Source: CAWVSB01 sp046710535 (lineage in GTDB: Bacteria; Pseudomonadota; Gammaproteobacteria; Pseudomonadales; CAWVSB01). Taken from it: DNA of 64,000 nucleotides. Shown piece by piece: positions 35,800 to 45,542 of the stretch (position 1 is the stretch's first letter; every line of letters starts with the position of its first letter). The stretch spans positions 69,582-133,581 of the forward strand of contig JBKEHH010000008.1 of NCBI GenBank assembly GCA_046710535.1, in the 5' to 3' direction. A program made the translations under genes and the position numbers. The notes under the pieces are model-generated. The model ran no database searches, was not told the origin of the DNA, and was given only the letters and a program-made list of their open reading frames with translations.

Positions 35800-36654
35800 A
35801 TGTCAATTAACAAAGAACTTGTAATATCTTGCGCCGAAGAAAATAAAATGATCTTACGAGAACGCTTTCAAGAGTATGGCTATCTCTATATCAAAAGTTA
35901 TGTCTCTAGTGAAAACTGCAGCGCTATGCTCAATGACATTATTACCGCGACCACGCCCTATATAACGCTTGACGATAAAACCAAACTGCCTATTTCAAAT
36001 GGTGACCCTTTTTTTGAAACCGATAAAATATGGGATGATATTTACCCTAAAATTCAGTCATTAGAGTCGTTCCATAGCTTTTTCCATGACGACCATATTA
36101 TGGAGTTCATGAAGACAGTTTCCGATAGTGACGTCTTCGTTTACCCTATGAAAATGGCGCGAATTTCAACTCCCGGTAAAATAGGCTATGGAACGCCACC
36201 CCATCAAGACGCGCACTCCCATCATGCAGGACCTACTATGGCTGGAATTTGGGTGGCATTGCATGATGTAAAAAAAAGCATGGGGCGGTTAAAAGTGTTA
36301 CCCCACTCTCACAAAGATGGCGTCAGAAATGTTTTTAAAGCTGATGGTGTTGGCGGCGTTCAATGTGAGATTTTTGAGTATGAAAACACGTGGCATGTAT
36401 CAGATGTTGCGCAAGGCGATATTATTATTTTTCACTCTTGCTGCATTCATAAAGCCGAGCCGAACACTGCAAAAAATGCAGCAAGACTGAGTATAGACAC
36501 CCGATTTTGCGACTATGGGGCAGCTGTTTTTTCAACTAATCTCGAGCCTCACCATGGCTGGCGCATTGAAGGTCTAGACTGGGCCAATATTTACCAAAAC
36601 TGGCAAGACAACAAACTTCAATATTACTGGAAAAATTATCCAAACTTATTTTGA
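35800..36654 (+). CDS. Phytanoyl-CoA dioxygenase (PhyH) family protein
   Basis: This is a non-heme Fe(II)/2-oxoglutarate oxygenase-like protein of 284 residues. The metal triad is visible as HQD in PPHQDAHSHHAGPT and the distal His in FHSCCIHKAEPNTAKNAARLSID, where the following Arg would bind 2-oxoglutarate. MARISTPGKIGYG and GIWVALHDVKKSMGRLKVLP are the usual strands around the core. Members hydroxylate phytanoyl-CoA, ectoine precursors or natural products; the substrate here is unknown. It follows the broken cyclase gene and precedes a lipoprotein gene. Confidence 0.85.
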   Translation: MSINKELVISCAEENKMILRERFQEYGYLYIKSYVSSENCSAMLNDIITATTPYITLDDKTKLPISNGDPFFETDKIWDDIYPKIQSLESFHSFFHDDHIMEFMKTVSDSDVFVYPMKMARISTPGKIGYGTPPHQDAHSHHAGPTMAGIWVALHDVKKSMGRLKVLPHSHKDGVRNVFKADGVGGVQCEIFEYENTWHVSDVAQGDIIIFHSCCIHKAEPNTAKNAARLSIDTRFCDYGAAVFSTNLEPHHGWRIEGLDWANIYQNWQDNKLQYYWKNYPNLF

Positions 36655-36674
36655 TAACTTACTGAAAAATAATT

Positions 36675-37376
36675 GTGATTAGATTTTCCCCCAATAAATC
36701 GCGTCTATTTAGTGCTCTGCAAATTACTTCAGTGCTAATTTTACTCAGCGCCTGTAATTCCATGCCCCAACAAATAAAAAATTTGGGCAAAAGCGACATC
36801 GACTTCGTCATTGATGCTCACGTACAAGAACAGATAGTGATGATTGAGAGTCTTACTAGGAAACTCTATATACGCAATCCAAATCAACTGGCGTTAGCGG
36901 CGAAATCCACCACAGTAGACAAAAGAATATTTAGTATTTTGGGCAGTGGGAAAACTGGCACGTTACCGACACTTAAGTTCAGTGAGTTGAATAATTTAAC
37001 CGGGGTGGACGCAATTAATTTGGGATTAACACCGCTTTGGCAGGGCGATAAAGTATTTGCCGTAATGGTAGGATTAGCAGGAATGTTAAAGACCTCATAC
37101 AACAGCCAAACCGAATTTTATATGCTTGATAGCCTAGACCAGCAGGCCTTATACAACAGCGCACGAAATATTGAAATTTTAAATTGGAAAATAAGCAATC
37201 GCAAGGGCACTAACGGCGCACCATTGTTATTAACTGATCATCACGATTTGTTCTTTACCGACACTAGCTTTGACAGACTTTTTACCCGAATGACAGCAGT
37301 ACAAGATATGATGGCCAAAATTGTTGCATCCAAAAATGATCGTGGTATCAATACAGTTGTATATGGTATTGCTTAG
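36675..37376 (+). CDS. Hypothetical lipoprotein
   Basis: I do not recognise this 233-residue protein. The N-terminus is a lipoprotein signal with the lipobox LLSAC (about residues 23-27), so it should be lipid-anchored in the cell envelope. The mature part is mixed alpha/beta with no cysteine pairs or obvious catalytic motif. The best-marked stretches are LTRKLYIRNPNQLALA, near the start, and AVMVGLAGMLKTSYNS. The start is GTG at 36675 with a weak ribosome site. It is 20 bases downstream of the PhyH gene, so the two are probably cotranscribed. Confidence 0.7.
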   Translation: MIRFSPNKSRLFSALQITSVLILLSACNSMPQQIKNLGKSDIDFVIDAHVQEQIVMIESLTRKLYIRNPNQLALAAKSTTVDKRIFSILGSGKTGTLPTLKFSELNNLTGVDAINLGLTPLWQGDKVFAVMVGLAGMLKTSYNSQTEFYMLDSLDQQALYNSARNIEILNWKISNRKGTNGAPLLLTDHHDLFFTDTSFDRLFTRMTAVQDMMAKIVASKNDRGINTVVYGIA

Positions 37377-37487
37377 ACCTTCCTACCGGTTGGAATCTAA
37401 TATCATCAACATTATTACTCGCAACGTAATGGCAGCAATTACGCTTTTGCGTATCTTTAATAAAAATTAATTAGCGCAGGCATAAGC

Positions 37488-38168
37488 ATGAACACAATGG
37501 AATTAACTATAGAAAACGGCGTCCACCTGTTGACGCTCACTAATGGCGATAATGAAAACAAGCTCAATTTAGATGTCGTTAACGAATACCACAAAAACCT
37601 GGATAAGGTGGAGTCCTATGAGGGTAATACAGCTTTTGTATTAACCTGTGATCATGACAAAACTTTCTCTACCGGTATTGACCTAGAATGGCTAATGGGC
37701 ATCGGGGTAACACAGGCTGAAGAATTTGTAGTACAGCTTGAAAATCTAATGCTCCGGGTAGGCTTGCTTAATATGGCGACTATCGTGGGCCTTAACGGTA
37801 ATTGTTATGCCGGCGGCGCAATTTTTGCTACCGCCTTCGACTTCAAATTTATGCGTAGCGACCGTGGCCGTTTTTGCTATCCGGAGGTCAATATAAACAT
37901 TCCTTTTACCGACGTGATGAGTGCCATTATTCAGCTCAACCCGAATAAACATGTGTTAAAAGAGATGGCCTTAATCGGCACCGCGTTTACTGGCGCTGAA
38001 TGTGCTGAACATCAAATAGTAGATGGTATTTTCGTTCAACAAGAATTACGGGCAAAAACACTGGCATTTGCAGAGAGCATGACAAGTAAAGACAGAACAA
38101 CCTATGGCGCTATTAAAGCTGGCTTAAGGCCATCGCTTGTCGCCTTCAAACAGCAGCGTAAACTTTAA
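37488..38168 (+). CDS. Enoyl-CoA hydratase/isomerase family protein
   Basis: This crotonase-fold protein of 226 residues acts on acyl-CoA thioesters. Core strands are visible as AFVLTCDHDKTFSTGIDLEWL (oxyanion hole region) and TIVGLNGNCYAGGAIFATAFDFKFM, with the second oxyanion glycine. The two catalytic glutamates of true hydratases are not evident: the segment after the second oxyanion reads RSDRGRFCYPEVNINIPF, which is more like delta3,delta2-enoyl-CoA isomerases (Eci2/peroxisomal type). An isomerase role is therefore preferred. It is followed 30 bases later by a MaoC-type dehydratase, a logical partner in oxidation of unsaturated acyl-CoAs. Confidence 0.85.
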   Translation: MNTMELTIENGVHLLTLTNGDNENKLNLDVVNEYHKNLDKVESYEGNTAFVLTCDHDKTFSTGIDLEWLMGIGVTQAEEFVVQLENLMLRVGLLNMATIVGLNGNCYAGGAIFATAFDFKFMRSDRGRFCYPEVNINIPFTDVMSAIIQLNPNKHVLKEMALIGTAFTGAECAEHQIVDGIFVQQELRAKTLAFAESMTSKDRTTYGAIKAGLRPSLVAFKQQRKL

Positions 38169-38198
38169 TCTTATCTTCAAAAAAGTGGCAGTATTACT

Positions 38199-39062
38199 AT
38201 GCAATATACCGAATTAAAGGCCAAGCCCAGCTTAGCTAAGCAATATTTTTCTGCACTTACTACTAAAGCAGACCGGAATGTAACCAGTATCCCCCACATT
38301 GGCTTTGCTCTGCGAGAACAGGTAATTGATCGGGACAATGTCACTCAATACGTCAGATTATGCGGATTTAAAGAGAACGGTGTATTGCCTATTACTTACC
38401 CTCAAGTGCTAGCAACACCACTGCATATTGAAGTTATGACCCAAGCTAACTTCCCATTCAAATTATTGGGACTGGTCCACGTTAACAATGTAATAAACCA
38501 ATATCGCCCGATTAATATCGGCGAAAGTGTCGATATATACTGTCGCGCTGGCGATTTATACGCCACCGATAAAGGTATGGAAGCGGTATTGATAAGTGAA
38601 CTTAGAGTTGCCGGTGAATTGGTATGGGACAGTACTAGTACAATGTTAAGCCGGGGTTATGTGCCGTCAGGGGTAACCCCTTCGCCGGTAAAAAACGACT
38701 TAACTGTTAACGACTACATTACTGAGCAATGGGAAGTTGCTAGCGATACCGGCCGTCGTTATGCCGCAATATCGGGCGACCGAAATCCCATTCATTTATA
38801 TCCTCTAACAGCAAAAATGTTTGGTTTTCCAAGACATATAGTTCATGGCATGTGGACGAAAGCCAAAGCATTGGCTGAAGTAGACAAAAATCACAATATT
38901 TTTGCCGATAAAACATCAGTTGAAGTGCAGTTTAAAACACCCATTTTTTTACCGGCAACCGCCTGTTTTTCTCATCGAGAAAAAGACAATGGGGTTAATT
39001 TCAAGGTGACTGACAAAAGTGATCAAAAACCGCATGTGGTAGGCCATGTGACTACGTCATAA
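38199..39062 (+). CDS. MaoC-like acyl-CoA dehydratase
   Basis: This is a hotdog-fold hydratase of 287 residues. The C-terminal half carries the R-hydratase active-site motif, GDRNPIHLYPLTAKMFGFPRHIVHGMW, in which the Asp and His (D-x4-H) are the catalytic pair. The N-terminal half looks like a second, degenerate hotdog, as in double-hotdog MaoC enzymes used on bulky or steroid acyl-CoAs. The GGA-containing spacer of 30 bases after the isomerase gene makes an operon likely. Confidence 0.87.
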   Translation: MQYTELKAKPSLAKQYFSALTTKADRNVTSIPHIGFALREQVIDRDNVTQYVRLCGFKENGVLPITYPQVLATPLHIEVMTQANFPFKLLGLVHVNNVINQYRPINIGESVDIYCRAGDLYATDKGMEAVLISELRVAGELVWDSTSTMLSRGYVPSGVTPSPVKNDLTVNDYITEQWEVASDTGRRYAAISGDRNPIHLYPLTAKMFGFPRHIVHGMWTKAKALAEVDKNHNIFADKTSVEVQFKTPIFLPATACFSHREKDNGVNFKVTDKSDQKPHVVGHVTTS

Positions 39063-39136
39063 ATTTTCACAATATATAAAGAAACCTATTTTACATCTAA
39101 TGTAAACTAGGCGAAATTTTATTGTAGGTCAGTTTT

Positions 39137-39640
39137 ATGGATAACAACGACGTATTACGCCGTATTCGCTATGTTTTTGATTTCGACGACAAAAAAATGA
39201 TGGCTATATTTGCCGCCGCTGACTTTTCAGCTAGTCGTCAGCAAATAAGCGCATGGCTTAAGAAAGAGGAAGCTGAAGGTTTTGAGGCTTGCGATGATGA
39301 AATGTTAGCAACATTTTTAAATGGATTGATTAATGACAAACGGGGCAAACGTGATGGCGAACAACCCGAGCCCGAAACACGCCTAACTAACAACATTGTC
39401 TTTATGAAATTAAAAATAGCGCTCAATCTTAAGTCTGACGATATCCTCGCATTACTAGACAAGGCCAATTTTGCCTTAAGCAACCATGAGCTTAGCGCCC
39501 TATTTAGAAAGTTTGGCCATAAGCATTACCGCGAATGTAAAGATCAAGTGCTGCGCAACTTCTTAAATGGTTTAAGAATAGAACACCGTAAAGAAGCTCT
39601 TGCGAGCGGCGAGTTTGCCTGGAAACCGCTTGAGTTATAA
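39137..39640 (+). CDS. yehS: DUF1456 (YehS) family protein
   Basis: YehS-type protein of 167 residues and unknown function. It is built from two copies of the DUF1456 repeat. The first is NNDVLRRIRYVFDFDDKKMMAIF with MLATFLNGLINDKRG, and the second is NNIVFMKLKIALNLKSDDILAL with VLRNFLNGLRIEHRK. Each repeat is all-helical. The repeat structure and length are as in E. coli YehS. It is likely cytoplasmic. No link to neighbours is apparent. Confidence 0.9.
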   Translation: MDNNDVLRRIRYVFDFDDKKMMAIFAAADFSASRQQISAWLKKEEAEGFEACDDEMLATFLNGLINDKRGKRDGEQPEPETRLTNNIVFMKLKIALNLKSDDILALLDKANFALSNHELSALFRKFGHKHYRECKDQVLRNFLNGLRIEHRKEALASGEFAWKPLEL

Positions 39641-39673
39641 TACTCCCGAAAACTAGAACTATTGGATTAAAAC

Positions 39674-40060
39674 ATGAGCAGCGAGCAGTTTGAAAAAGGC
39701 TTAAAAATTAGAAAAGAAGTGATGGGTGACGACTATGTCGAGCGTGCGCTGAACAGCGCTACAGACTTCACTATGCCATTACAAGAGTATGTTACAGAAA
39801 ACGGCTGGGGGGACCTTTGGGGGCGAGAGGTATTACCAAAGAAGACTCGTAGCTTAATTACTATTGCTACCTTAGCCGCCCTTAAAGCACCACAAGAGCT
39901 AAAAGGCCATGTGCGGGGGGCATTACGCAACGGTTGTAGCGTGGAGGAAATTCAAGAAGTGCTAATGCACTCTACTGGCTACTGTGGCTTCCCGGCTGGG
40001 ATAGAGGCATTTAGAGCGGCCAAAGAAGTTATCGAAGCGTGGGAGAAAAACCCAGAATAA
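39674..40060 (+). CDS. Carboxymuconolactone decarboxylase family protein (PcaC-like)
   Basis: This small helical protein of 128 residues is of the PcaC/CMD family. It shows RSLITIATLAALKAPQELKGHVRGALRNGCSVEEIQEVLMHSTGYCGFPAG in outline, with the conserved helices and His residues of gamma-carboxymuconolactone decarboxylase. It lacks the CxxC of the AhpD peroxidase branch. The real reaction may not be the protocatechuate step, since no other pca genes are nearby. Many single-gene relatives are lactone- or peroxide-related. It is convergent with the thioesterase, two bases apart. Confidence 0.85.
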   Translation: MSSEQFEKGLKIRKEVMGDDYVERALNSATDFTMPLQEYVTENGWGDLWGREVLPKKTRSLITIATLAALKAPQELKGHVRGALRNGCSVEEIQEVLMHSTGYCGFPAGIEAFRAAKEVIEAWEKNPE

Positions 40061-40062
40061 CG

Positions 40063-40497
40063 CTATGGTCTGTATTTTAGTGGAATACTATTAATAAATA
40101 ACGGCGGCATTGCTGCTACTTTCTTAGTTTTTTTATTAATAAATACAAAGCCAGTTTTCGCTAATACCACCAACTCCCCTCCAGCTTTACTTACTCTGAA
40201 CATCATATCCACACCGTATTTGTTAAAGTCCATAAAGCCCAACTCAAACTGCAATACATCTGTCAAAAAACTTTCTCTGCGGTAGGTGGCCGCTAAATCT
40301 GCCGCCACCATGGTGATATCGCCAAGGTCAATGGGATTAATAGTTAGCGAGTCAAAGAATCGATTCCTCGCTACAGATAGCAACATAATCATCTGGTCAT
40401 TGCCAACATGCCCGCCAGCATTAATATCATTAGCACCAACGGTAATATTGGTAATATAAAAAAATTGTTCAGGTAAATCCAAAGTTACTCTTGCCAT
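40063..40497 (-). CDS. Acyl-CoA thioesterase-like hotdog protein
   Basis: This is a 4HBT-type hotdog protein of 144 residues. ITVGANDINAGGHVGNDQMIMLLSVARNRFF matches the thioesterase helix region, with the Asp/Asn-bearing ND-x-x-GHVGN segment. VAADLAATYRRESFLTDVL is the following strand. It would release free acids or CoA from acyl-CoA intermediates. It overlaps nothing and its promoter would be shared with the divergent small lipoprotein gene across 120 bases. The substrate is unknown. Confidence 0.8.
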   Translation of the reverse strand: MARVTLDLPEQFFYITNITVGANDINAGGHVGNDQMIMLLSVARNRFFDSLTINPIDLGDITMVAADLAATYRRESFLTDVLQFELGFMDFNKYGVDMMFRVSKAGGELVVLAKTGFVFINKKTKKVAAMPPLFINSIPLKYRP

Positions 40498-40617
40498 TAC
40501 GGCCTCTTATCTAAAAAATAATTGTCTAATCACCGTCAATCTGTCACCGTTGGATATCAAAAACCACTTTGTACACACAAATTACAAGAGTAATATCGAC
40601 AAAAATGGAGCAGCGTT

Positions 40618-40752
40618 ATGACTAAATCATTGGTATTAGCGTTTTCTTTATTATTACTACCCGCTATTGCTGGCTGTTCTGCCCAGCCTGAAGCCGAAGT
40701 AGAAGGTGCTGAAACCGCTGGTGATCATCGCGGTAATGTAACCGACCACTAG
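40618..40752 (+). CDS. Small lipoprotein, 44 residues
   Basis: A short gene starts ATG at 40618 after a GGAG ribosome site and ends TAG at 40752. The product has a classical lipoprotein signal (KSLVLAFSLLLLPAIAGC) with the lipobox AIAGC at residues 15-19. The mature tail of about 26 residues is acidic (EAEVEGAETAGDHRG). Good ribosome site, signal and lipobox support it as real. The function is unknown. It is convergent with pyk, 8 bases apart. Confidence 0.7.
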   Translation: MTKSLVLAFSLLLLPAIAGCSAQPEAEVEGAETAGDHRGNVTDH

Positions 40753-40760
40753 ATCTCAGC

Positions 40761-42188
40761 TTATTTCACAGTAATAATACGCAATAAGTTGGTACTGCCC
40801 GGTGTTCCCAGAGGTAACCCAGCAGTCACGGTCACATAGTCGCCTACTTTGGCATAACCATACTGCTTAGCAATATTTCCAGCCTGATCAATCAAATCAT
40901 TGGTTGGAGTATTTTCATCATATTTATCAACCAAGACATTGTCTAATCCCCACACAATGCCCATACGACGCACGACTTTTATCGATGAAGATAAGCTGAT
41001 AATTGGCGAGTCTGGCCTTTCTCGCGCGGCACTCAAGCTGGTCGACCCTGATGAGGTATAAGTAACCGTCGCTGCCGGTGGTAATACTCTGGACACTTCA
41101 CGCAGGGCAGCACAAATTGCATCGGCAGGTGCTGCTTTGTGGCTGGGCGGGTTAGCCGCTAGTAGCTCTTTATAAAAAGGATCTTGCTCTACCTCTCTAG
41201 CAATACGACACATCATCTCAACCGACTCCACTGGAAAGTGTCCCGCCGCAGTTTCAGCCGACAGCATCACTGCATCGGTGCCGTCATAAACAGCTGTCGC
41301 AACATCACTGGCTTCGGCGCGAGTGGGCACTGGAGTATCCACCATCGAGTCCAACATATGAGTGGCAACCACTACTGGGATGCCAGCATTACGACATTTC
41401 TTTATCAGCAATTTTTGTGCGCGGGGTATTTTTTCCGGTGGTAATTCAACACCTAAATCACCACGGGCAACCATTATACCGTCAACCAAATCAATAATTT
41501 CATCAATGTAATTCATTGCCGAAGGCTTTTCTATTTTAGCCATAATGGCAGCTTTATCGCCAACCAAGCGACGCAGTTCAATTACATCTTCTGGCCTTTG
41601 TACAAAAGATAAAGCGATCCAATCGGGATCTAATTCTTTTAAACCATAAGCTAAATCGGCTCTGTCTTTCTCCGTTAAAGCAGGTATTGGCAATTCCACA
41701 TCAGGAACATTGATTCCCTTACGGCTAGATAAATACTTACCCGAAATAACCTGAACAACCGCAGACTCACCATCAGATGACTCTACTCGCAATTTCACGC
41801 GCCCATCATCTACTAATAAGTGGCTACCAACCTTTAACACCGACATAATTTCAGGATGCGGTAATAATAGAGCCTCTGGCTTGTCTGCTTGTTCAGCTAT
41901 AACTAACTCAATCATTTGCCCCGCAGTAATAGCTATCTTATCACCAGGAATTTTTCCTAAGCGCAATTTGGGGCCCTGCAAATCGATCAACACAGCCAGT
42001 GGTTTATTCTGTTCGGCTTCAACTTCACGAATTAAATTAAACCGTGCCTTATGCTCTTCGTGACTGCCGTGACTAAAATTAAGTCTGAACACATTAACGC
42101 CAGCTTTAACTAACTTCGTTAACACGGTTTTATCGCTACTACTGGGACCTACAGTAGCCACTATTTTTACTTTGCGTCGATAGCTCAT
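40761..42188 (-). CDS. pyk: Pyruvate kinase, PykA type
   Basis: Pyruvate kinase converts phosphoenolpyruvate and ADP to pyruvate and ATP. The 475-residue protein has RRKVKIVATVGPSS at the start, VFRLNFSHGSHEEH, the substrate-binding IMAKIEKPSAMNYIDEII (catalytic Lys) and MVARGDLGVELP. The C-terminal allosteric domain with AARERPDSPIISLS follows. Its neighbours malate synthase and the glycerate kinase use the same C3 pool. The gap to glcB holds a terminator for glcB, so pyk is transcribed from its own promoter. Confidence 0.96.
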   Translation of the reverse strand: MSYRRKVKIVATVGPSSSDKTVLTKLVKAGVNVFRLNFSHGSHEEHKARFNLIREVEAEQNKPLAVLIDLQGPKLRLGKIPGDKIAITAGQMIELVIAEQADKPEALLLPHPEIMSVLKVGSHLLVDDGRVKLRVESSDGESAVVQVISGKYLSSRKGINVPDVELPIPALTEKDRADLAYGLKELDPDWIALSFVQRPEDVIELRRLVGDKAAIMAKIEKPSAMNYIDEIIDLVDGIMVARGDLGVELPPEKIPRAQKLLIKKCRNAGIPVVVATHMLDSMVDTPVPTRAEASDVATAVYDGTDAVMLSAETAAGHFPVESVEMMCRIAREVEQDPFYKELLAANPPSHKAAPADAICAALREVSRVLPPAATVTYTSSGSTSLSAARERPDSPIISLSSSIKVVRRMGIVWGLDNVLVDKYDENTPTNDLIDQAGNIAKQYGYAKVGDYVTVTAGLPLGTPGSTNLLRIITVK

Positions 42189-42315
42189 TTATTGCCCATA
42201 TTGATTAAACTATTTGTAGTTAAAAACATAAATATTCAGCACCGATTTTACCGCTACTTAATAACAACTTGATGACACTAACTAGACATGACCCACAATA
42301 ACAAATGCCCCGAGC

Positions 42316-42340
42316 AAAAAAAAGCTGACCATAGTCAGCT
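42316..42340 (-). terminator. Intrinsic terminator after glcB
   Basis: On the minus strand AGCTGAC (42340-42334) pairs perfectly with GTCAGCT (42329-42323) around a 4-base loop and is followed by a run of seven T. It lies 9 bases past the glcB stop codon. Confidence 0.88.
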
Positions 42341-42349
42341 GTTAATTTT

Positions 42350-44524
42350 CTAATTAGCCACTTTAGCTTCGCGGCGACATGCATGCAACAATGGCTCGGT
42401 ATAACCACTCGGTTGCTCACAACCTTTAAACACTAAATCACAGGCTGCTTGAAAAGCTATGCTGCTATCCAAATTACCTGCCATAGGGATATAGGTAGGG
42501 TCATTTACATTCTGACCATCAACAACCGCAGCCATGCGCTCCATAGTGGTACGTACTTGCTCTTCAGTGCAAACACCGTGACGCAACCAGTTGGCCAACA
42601 ACTGACTAGATATACGTAAAGTAGCACGATCTTCCATCAGCCCAACATTGTTAATGTCAGGCACTTTAGAACAACCCACACCTGCATCAATCCAGCGTAC
42701 AACATAGCCTAAAATACCTTGAGCATTGTTTTCAATTTCAGCATCGATTTGCTCAGCTGATAATTTTTTATCACCCAATAATGGAATCGTCAAAATATCA
42801 TCTAAGCTAGCGCGCTCACGTCCGGCTAGCTCGTCTTGGCGCTCTGCAACATTAATCGCGTGATAATGCATTACATGTAAGGTAGCTGCCGTTGGCGATG
42901 GAACCCATGCACAGTTAGCACCAGCTTCAGGATGCCCCTGTTTGACTGCCATCATTTCAGCCATTTCATCTGGCTTAGCCCACATGCCTTTACCAATTTG
43001 AGCGCGACCTTTTAGACCAGACTCTAAACCAATATCAACATTGGCATTCTCATAAGCGCCAATCCACGCTTGCGCTTTAATTTCATCTTTCGGCAAAAAC
43101 GGTCCTGCTTCCATACTGGTGTGAATTTCATCACCAGTACGATCTAAAAACCCGGTATTAATAAATACAACACGCTCGCTTACCGCACGAATACACTCTT
43201 TTAAGTTAACAGTGGTGCGACGTTCTTCATCCATAACACCTACTTTTAAGGTATTATGCGCTAAACCTAAGGCATCTTCTACTCGGCCAAATAATTCACT
43301 AGTAAACGCCACTTCTTCAGGACCATGCATTTTTGGCTTAACAATATAAACGCTACCCTTGCGACTATTAGAAAACTTGCCAGTATTTTTTAAATCATGA
43401 ATAGCGCAAAACGAGGTAAACATTGCATCCATAATTCCTTCAGGAATCTCATTACCGTCTTTATCGATAATCGCTTCGTTAGTCATTAAATGACCCACAT
43501 TGCGCACTAACAATAAGCTACGGCCATGTAGCGTTAATTCGCTACCGTCTTTAGCAGTGTATTTTCTGTCACCATTTAAAGCGCGAGTAATTGTTTTACC
43601 GCCTTTCTCAAGCACCTCTTTTAAGTCACCTTTCATCAGACCCAACCAATTGCTATACACAACCGCCTTATCTTCAGCATCTACCGCGGCAACCGAATCT
43701 TCGCAATCTTGAATGGTGCTAATCGCCGATTCAAGGACAATGTCTTTCATACCGCTGGCAACGGTTTTACCAACGTTATCCTCGCGGTCTATTTGAATTT
43801 CAATATGTAGATTGTTGTTGCACAACAGTATTGATGACAAGTTATCGCCTTTATTAAAGCCAACAAATTGCTCTGATTTGGCTAAGCTAGCTTTACTGCC
43901 ATTAACCAAAGTGACTTCAAGCGCTTTTTCGCCGCCATTATCAACCAAAGCATACTCAGTAACTTCGCTGTGACTACCTTCGGTTAACGCTGCTGTTGCG
44001 TCCAAAAACTCACAGGCTTTAGCAACAACCTGTGCGCCGCGCAATGGGTTATAGCTTTTGCCTTTCTCTGCTCCATTGATTTCAGCAATAACGTCAGTGC
44101 CATAAAATGCATCGAACAAGCTGCCCCAACGGGCATTGGCCGCATTTAACGCAAAACGTGCATTCATTACCGGCACAACCAATTGCGGCCCCGCAATGGT
44201 CGCAATCTCAGAATCTACGTTTTCGGTTGCTACCGCCAAGTCGCCTTGCTCTGCCACCAAGTAGCCTATATCAGTTAAAAATTGCTTATAGGCGCTTGCA
44301 TCAAAAGCTTGATTATCGCGATGCCAAGTGTCTATCTGCGCCTGTAAATCATCACGCTTTTGCAGTAATTGACGATTTTTCGGCGCAAGATCGACTAATA
44401 TCGCCTCAAGTTCAGCCCAAAACTTGGCCGGTTCAACACCTGTTCCGGGTGCAATCTTATCGCTAACCAGGTCACTGAGTACTTTAGCTACCTGTAGTCC
44501 GCCTATCTGAATACGCTCTGTCAT
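42350..44524 (-). CDS. glcB: Malate synthase G
   Basis: This enzyme condenses glyoxylate with acetyl-CoA to form malate, completing the glyoxylate shunt or glyoxylate use. It is of the long, monomeric G type at about 724 residues. Visible motifs are TLHGRSLLLVRNVGHLM (catalytic Arg), GIMDAMFTSFCAIHDLK, SRKGSVYIVKPKMHGPEEVAF, VGVMDEERRTTVNLKECI and NTGFLDRTGDEIHTSMEAGP. The ORF extends to a TTG at 44536, but the ATG at 44524 follows a GGAA site and is the usual start (MTERIQIGGL). Its own terminator follows. Confidence 0.97.
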   Translation of the reverse strand: MTERIQIGGLQVAKVLSDLVSDKIAPGTGVEPAKFWAELEAILVDLAPKNRQLLQKRDDLQAQIDTWHRDNQAFDASAYKQFLTDIGYLVAEQGDLAVATENVDSEIATIAGPQLVVPVMNARFALNAANARWGSLFDAFYGTDVIAEINGAEKGKSYNPLRGAQVVAKACEFLDATAALTEGSHSEVTEYALVDNGGEKALEVTLVNGSKASLAKSEQFVGFNKGDNLSSILLCNNNLHIEIQIDREDNVGKTVASGMKDIVLESAISTIQDCEDSVAAVDAEDKAVVYSNWLGLMKGDLKEVLEKGGKTITRALNGDRKYTAKDGSELTLHGRSLLLVRNVGHLMTNEAIIDKDGNEIPEGIMDAMFTSFCAIHDLKNTGKFSNSRKGSVYIVKPKMHGPEEVAFTSELFGRVEDALGLAHNTLKVGVMDEERRTTVNLKECIRAVSERVVFINTGFLDRTGDEIHTSMEAGPFLPKDEIKAQAWIGAYENANVDIGLESGLKGRAQIGKGMWAKPDEMAEMMAVKQGHPEAGANCAWVPSPTAATLHVMHYHAINVAERQDELAGRERASLDDILTIPLLGDKKLSAEQIDAEIENNAQGILGYVVRWIDAGVGCSKVPDINNVGLMEDRATLRISSQLLANWLRHGVCTEEQVRTTMERMAAVVDGQNVNDPTYIPMAGNLDSSIAFQAACDLVFKGCEQPSGYTEPLLHACRREAKVAN

Positions 44525-44738
44525 CTTAATTTCCAATTAACTGTTACAAGGGTGAAAACGGTACTAATCTTCGCATGCCAGCAACGCTTATAGAAGCCTA
44601 TTGTTGCTAATTCTCACTATACAAGCAGGAAATAAACTATCGTTAAAGCGGTTGCTATATTGCAATATGCTAATGAATTAGCATAGCGAATGTCGCTATA
44701 GTTAGGTCTAAACCTATAACAATAATAAGGCTTACAAC

Positions 44739-45521
44739 ATGGCATTTAACGGCAAGGTAGCGCTAGTCACTGGCGGCGGCAATGGCATGGGGCAGATAGC
44801 TGCATGGGAATTAGCAAAAGCTGGTGCAACAGTGGCTATTGCGGATCTCAACGAGCAAGGAATGGCAGCAACCAAAGCCAAATATCCCGACAACATTCAT
44901 TGCTACAAGCTCAATGTCACTAATACTGATGAAGTAGCGGCAACTGTTAATCAAATTAAAGCCGACTTAGGTCAGATCGATCGCCTTACTCACGCCGCAG
45001 GTATTATGCCCACCGGTAAAATTAGCGAGGTAAACGCAGGCTCAATTAATAGCGCGATGTCGGTTAATTACTTTGGCACCACCAATATAGTCGCCGCTGT
45101 CCTACCCGACATGCTAGCAACCAACCGCGGCGACATTATTTTATTTGGCTCTATGGCTGGAGATGTTTTAACGCTGGGTTTGGGGGGCTATTGTGCCAGT
45201 AAATCAGCGGTGAATAGTTACAGTGAAGTATTAATACATGAGCTAAAAGACACTGAGCTACGCATATTGTTAGTCTGTCCGCCAATGGTTAACACTAGCC
45301 TGTTAGAGCAAGGCAAAGAAAATCGCCCTGCTAGTTTACAAATGGCTTTGGATAACAAAGACAAGCAAATGGTGACTCCGGAGTTTATGATTGCTGCGAT
45401 TGAAAAAGGCATTGAAAACAATGCCAAAATTTTACGCCCAGGCAATGCCAAAATATTTGTTTGGATACGCCGCCATTTCCCGCGATTGATGTGGAAGCTA
45501 GTCAGCCTTGCCGAAAAATAA
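44739..45521 (+). CDS. Short-chain dehydrogenase/reductase
   Basis: This 260-residue SDR has TGGGNGMGQIAAWELA as the cofactor motif and an acidic beta-2 end (AIADLNE) favouring NAD. SMAGDVLTLGLGGYCASKSAVN carries the catalytic Ser, Tyr and Lys. A basic C-terminal extension ends in WIRRHFPRLMWKLVSLAEK, as in the paralogue at 18,753. Both appear to belong to a group with a membrane-leaning tail. The substrate is unknown. An AAGG site precedes the ATG, and the upstream promoter region contains AAACCTATAAC, resembling the -10 of the SDR at 12,195. Confidence 0.86.
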   Translation: MAFNGKVALVTGGGNGMGQIAAWELAKAGATVAIADLNEQGMAATKAKYPDNIHCYKLNVTNTDEVAATVNQIKADLGQIDRLTHAAGIMPTGKISEVNAGSINSAMSVNYFGTTNIVAAVLPDMLATNRGDIILFGSMAGDVLTLGLGGYCASKSAVNSYSEVLIHELKDTELRILLVCPPMVNTSLLEQGKENRPASLQMALDNKDKQMVTPEFMIAAIEKGIENNAKILRPGNAKIFVWIRRHFPRLMWKLVSLAEK

Positions 45522-45542
45522 TAAGCACCGGTTATCGACAGC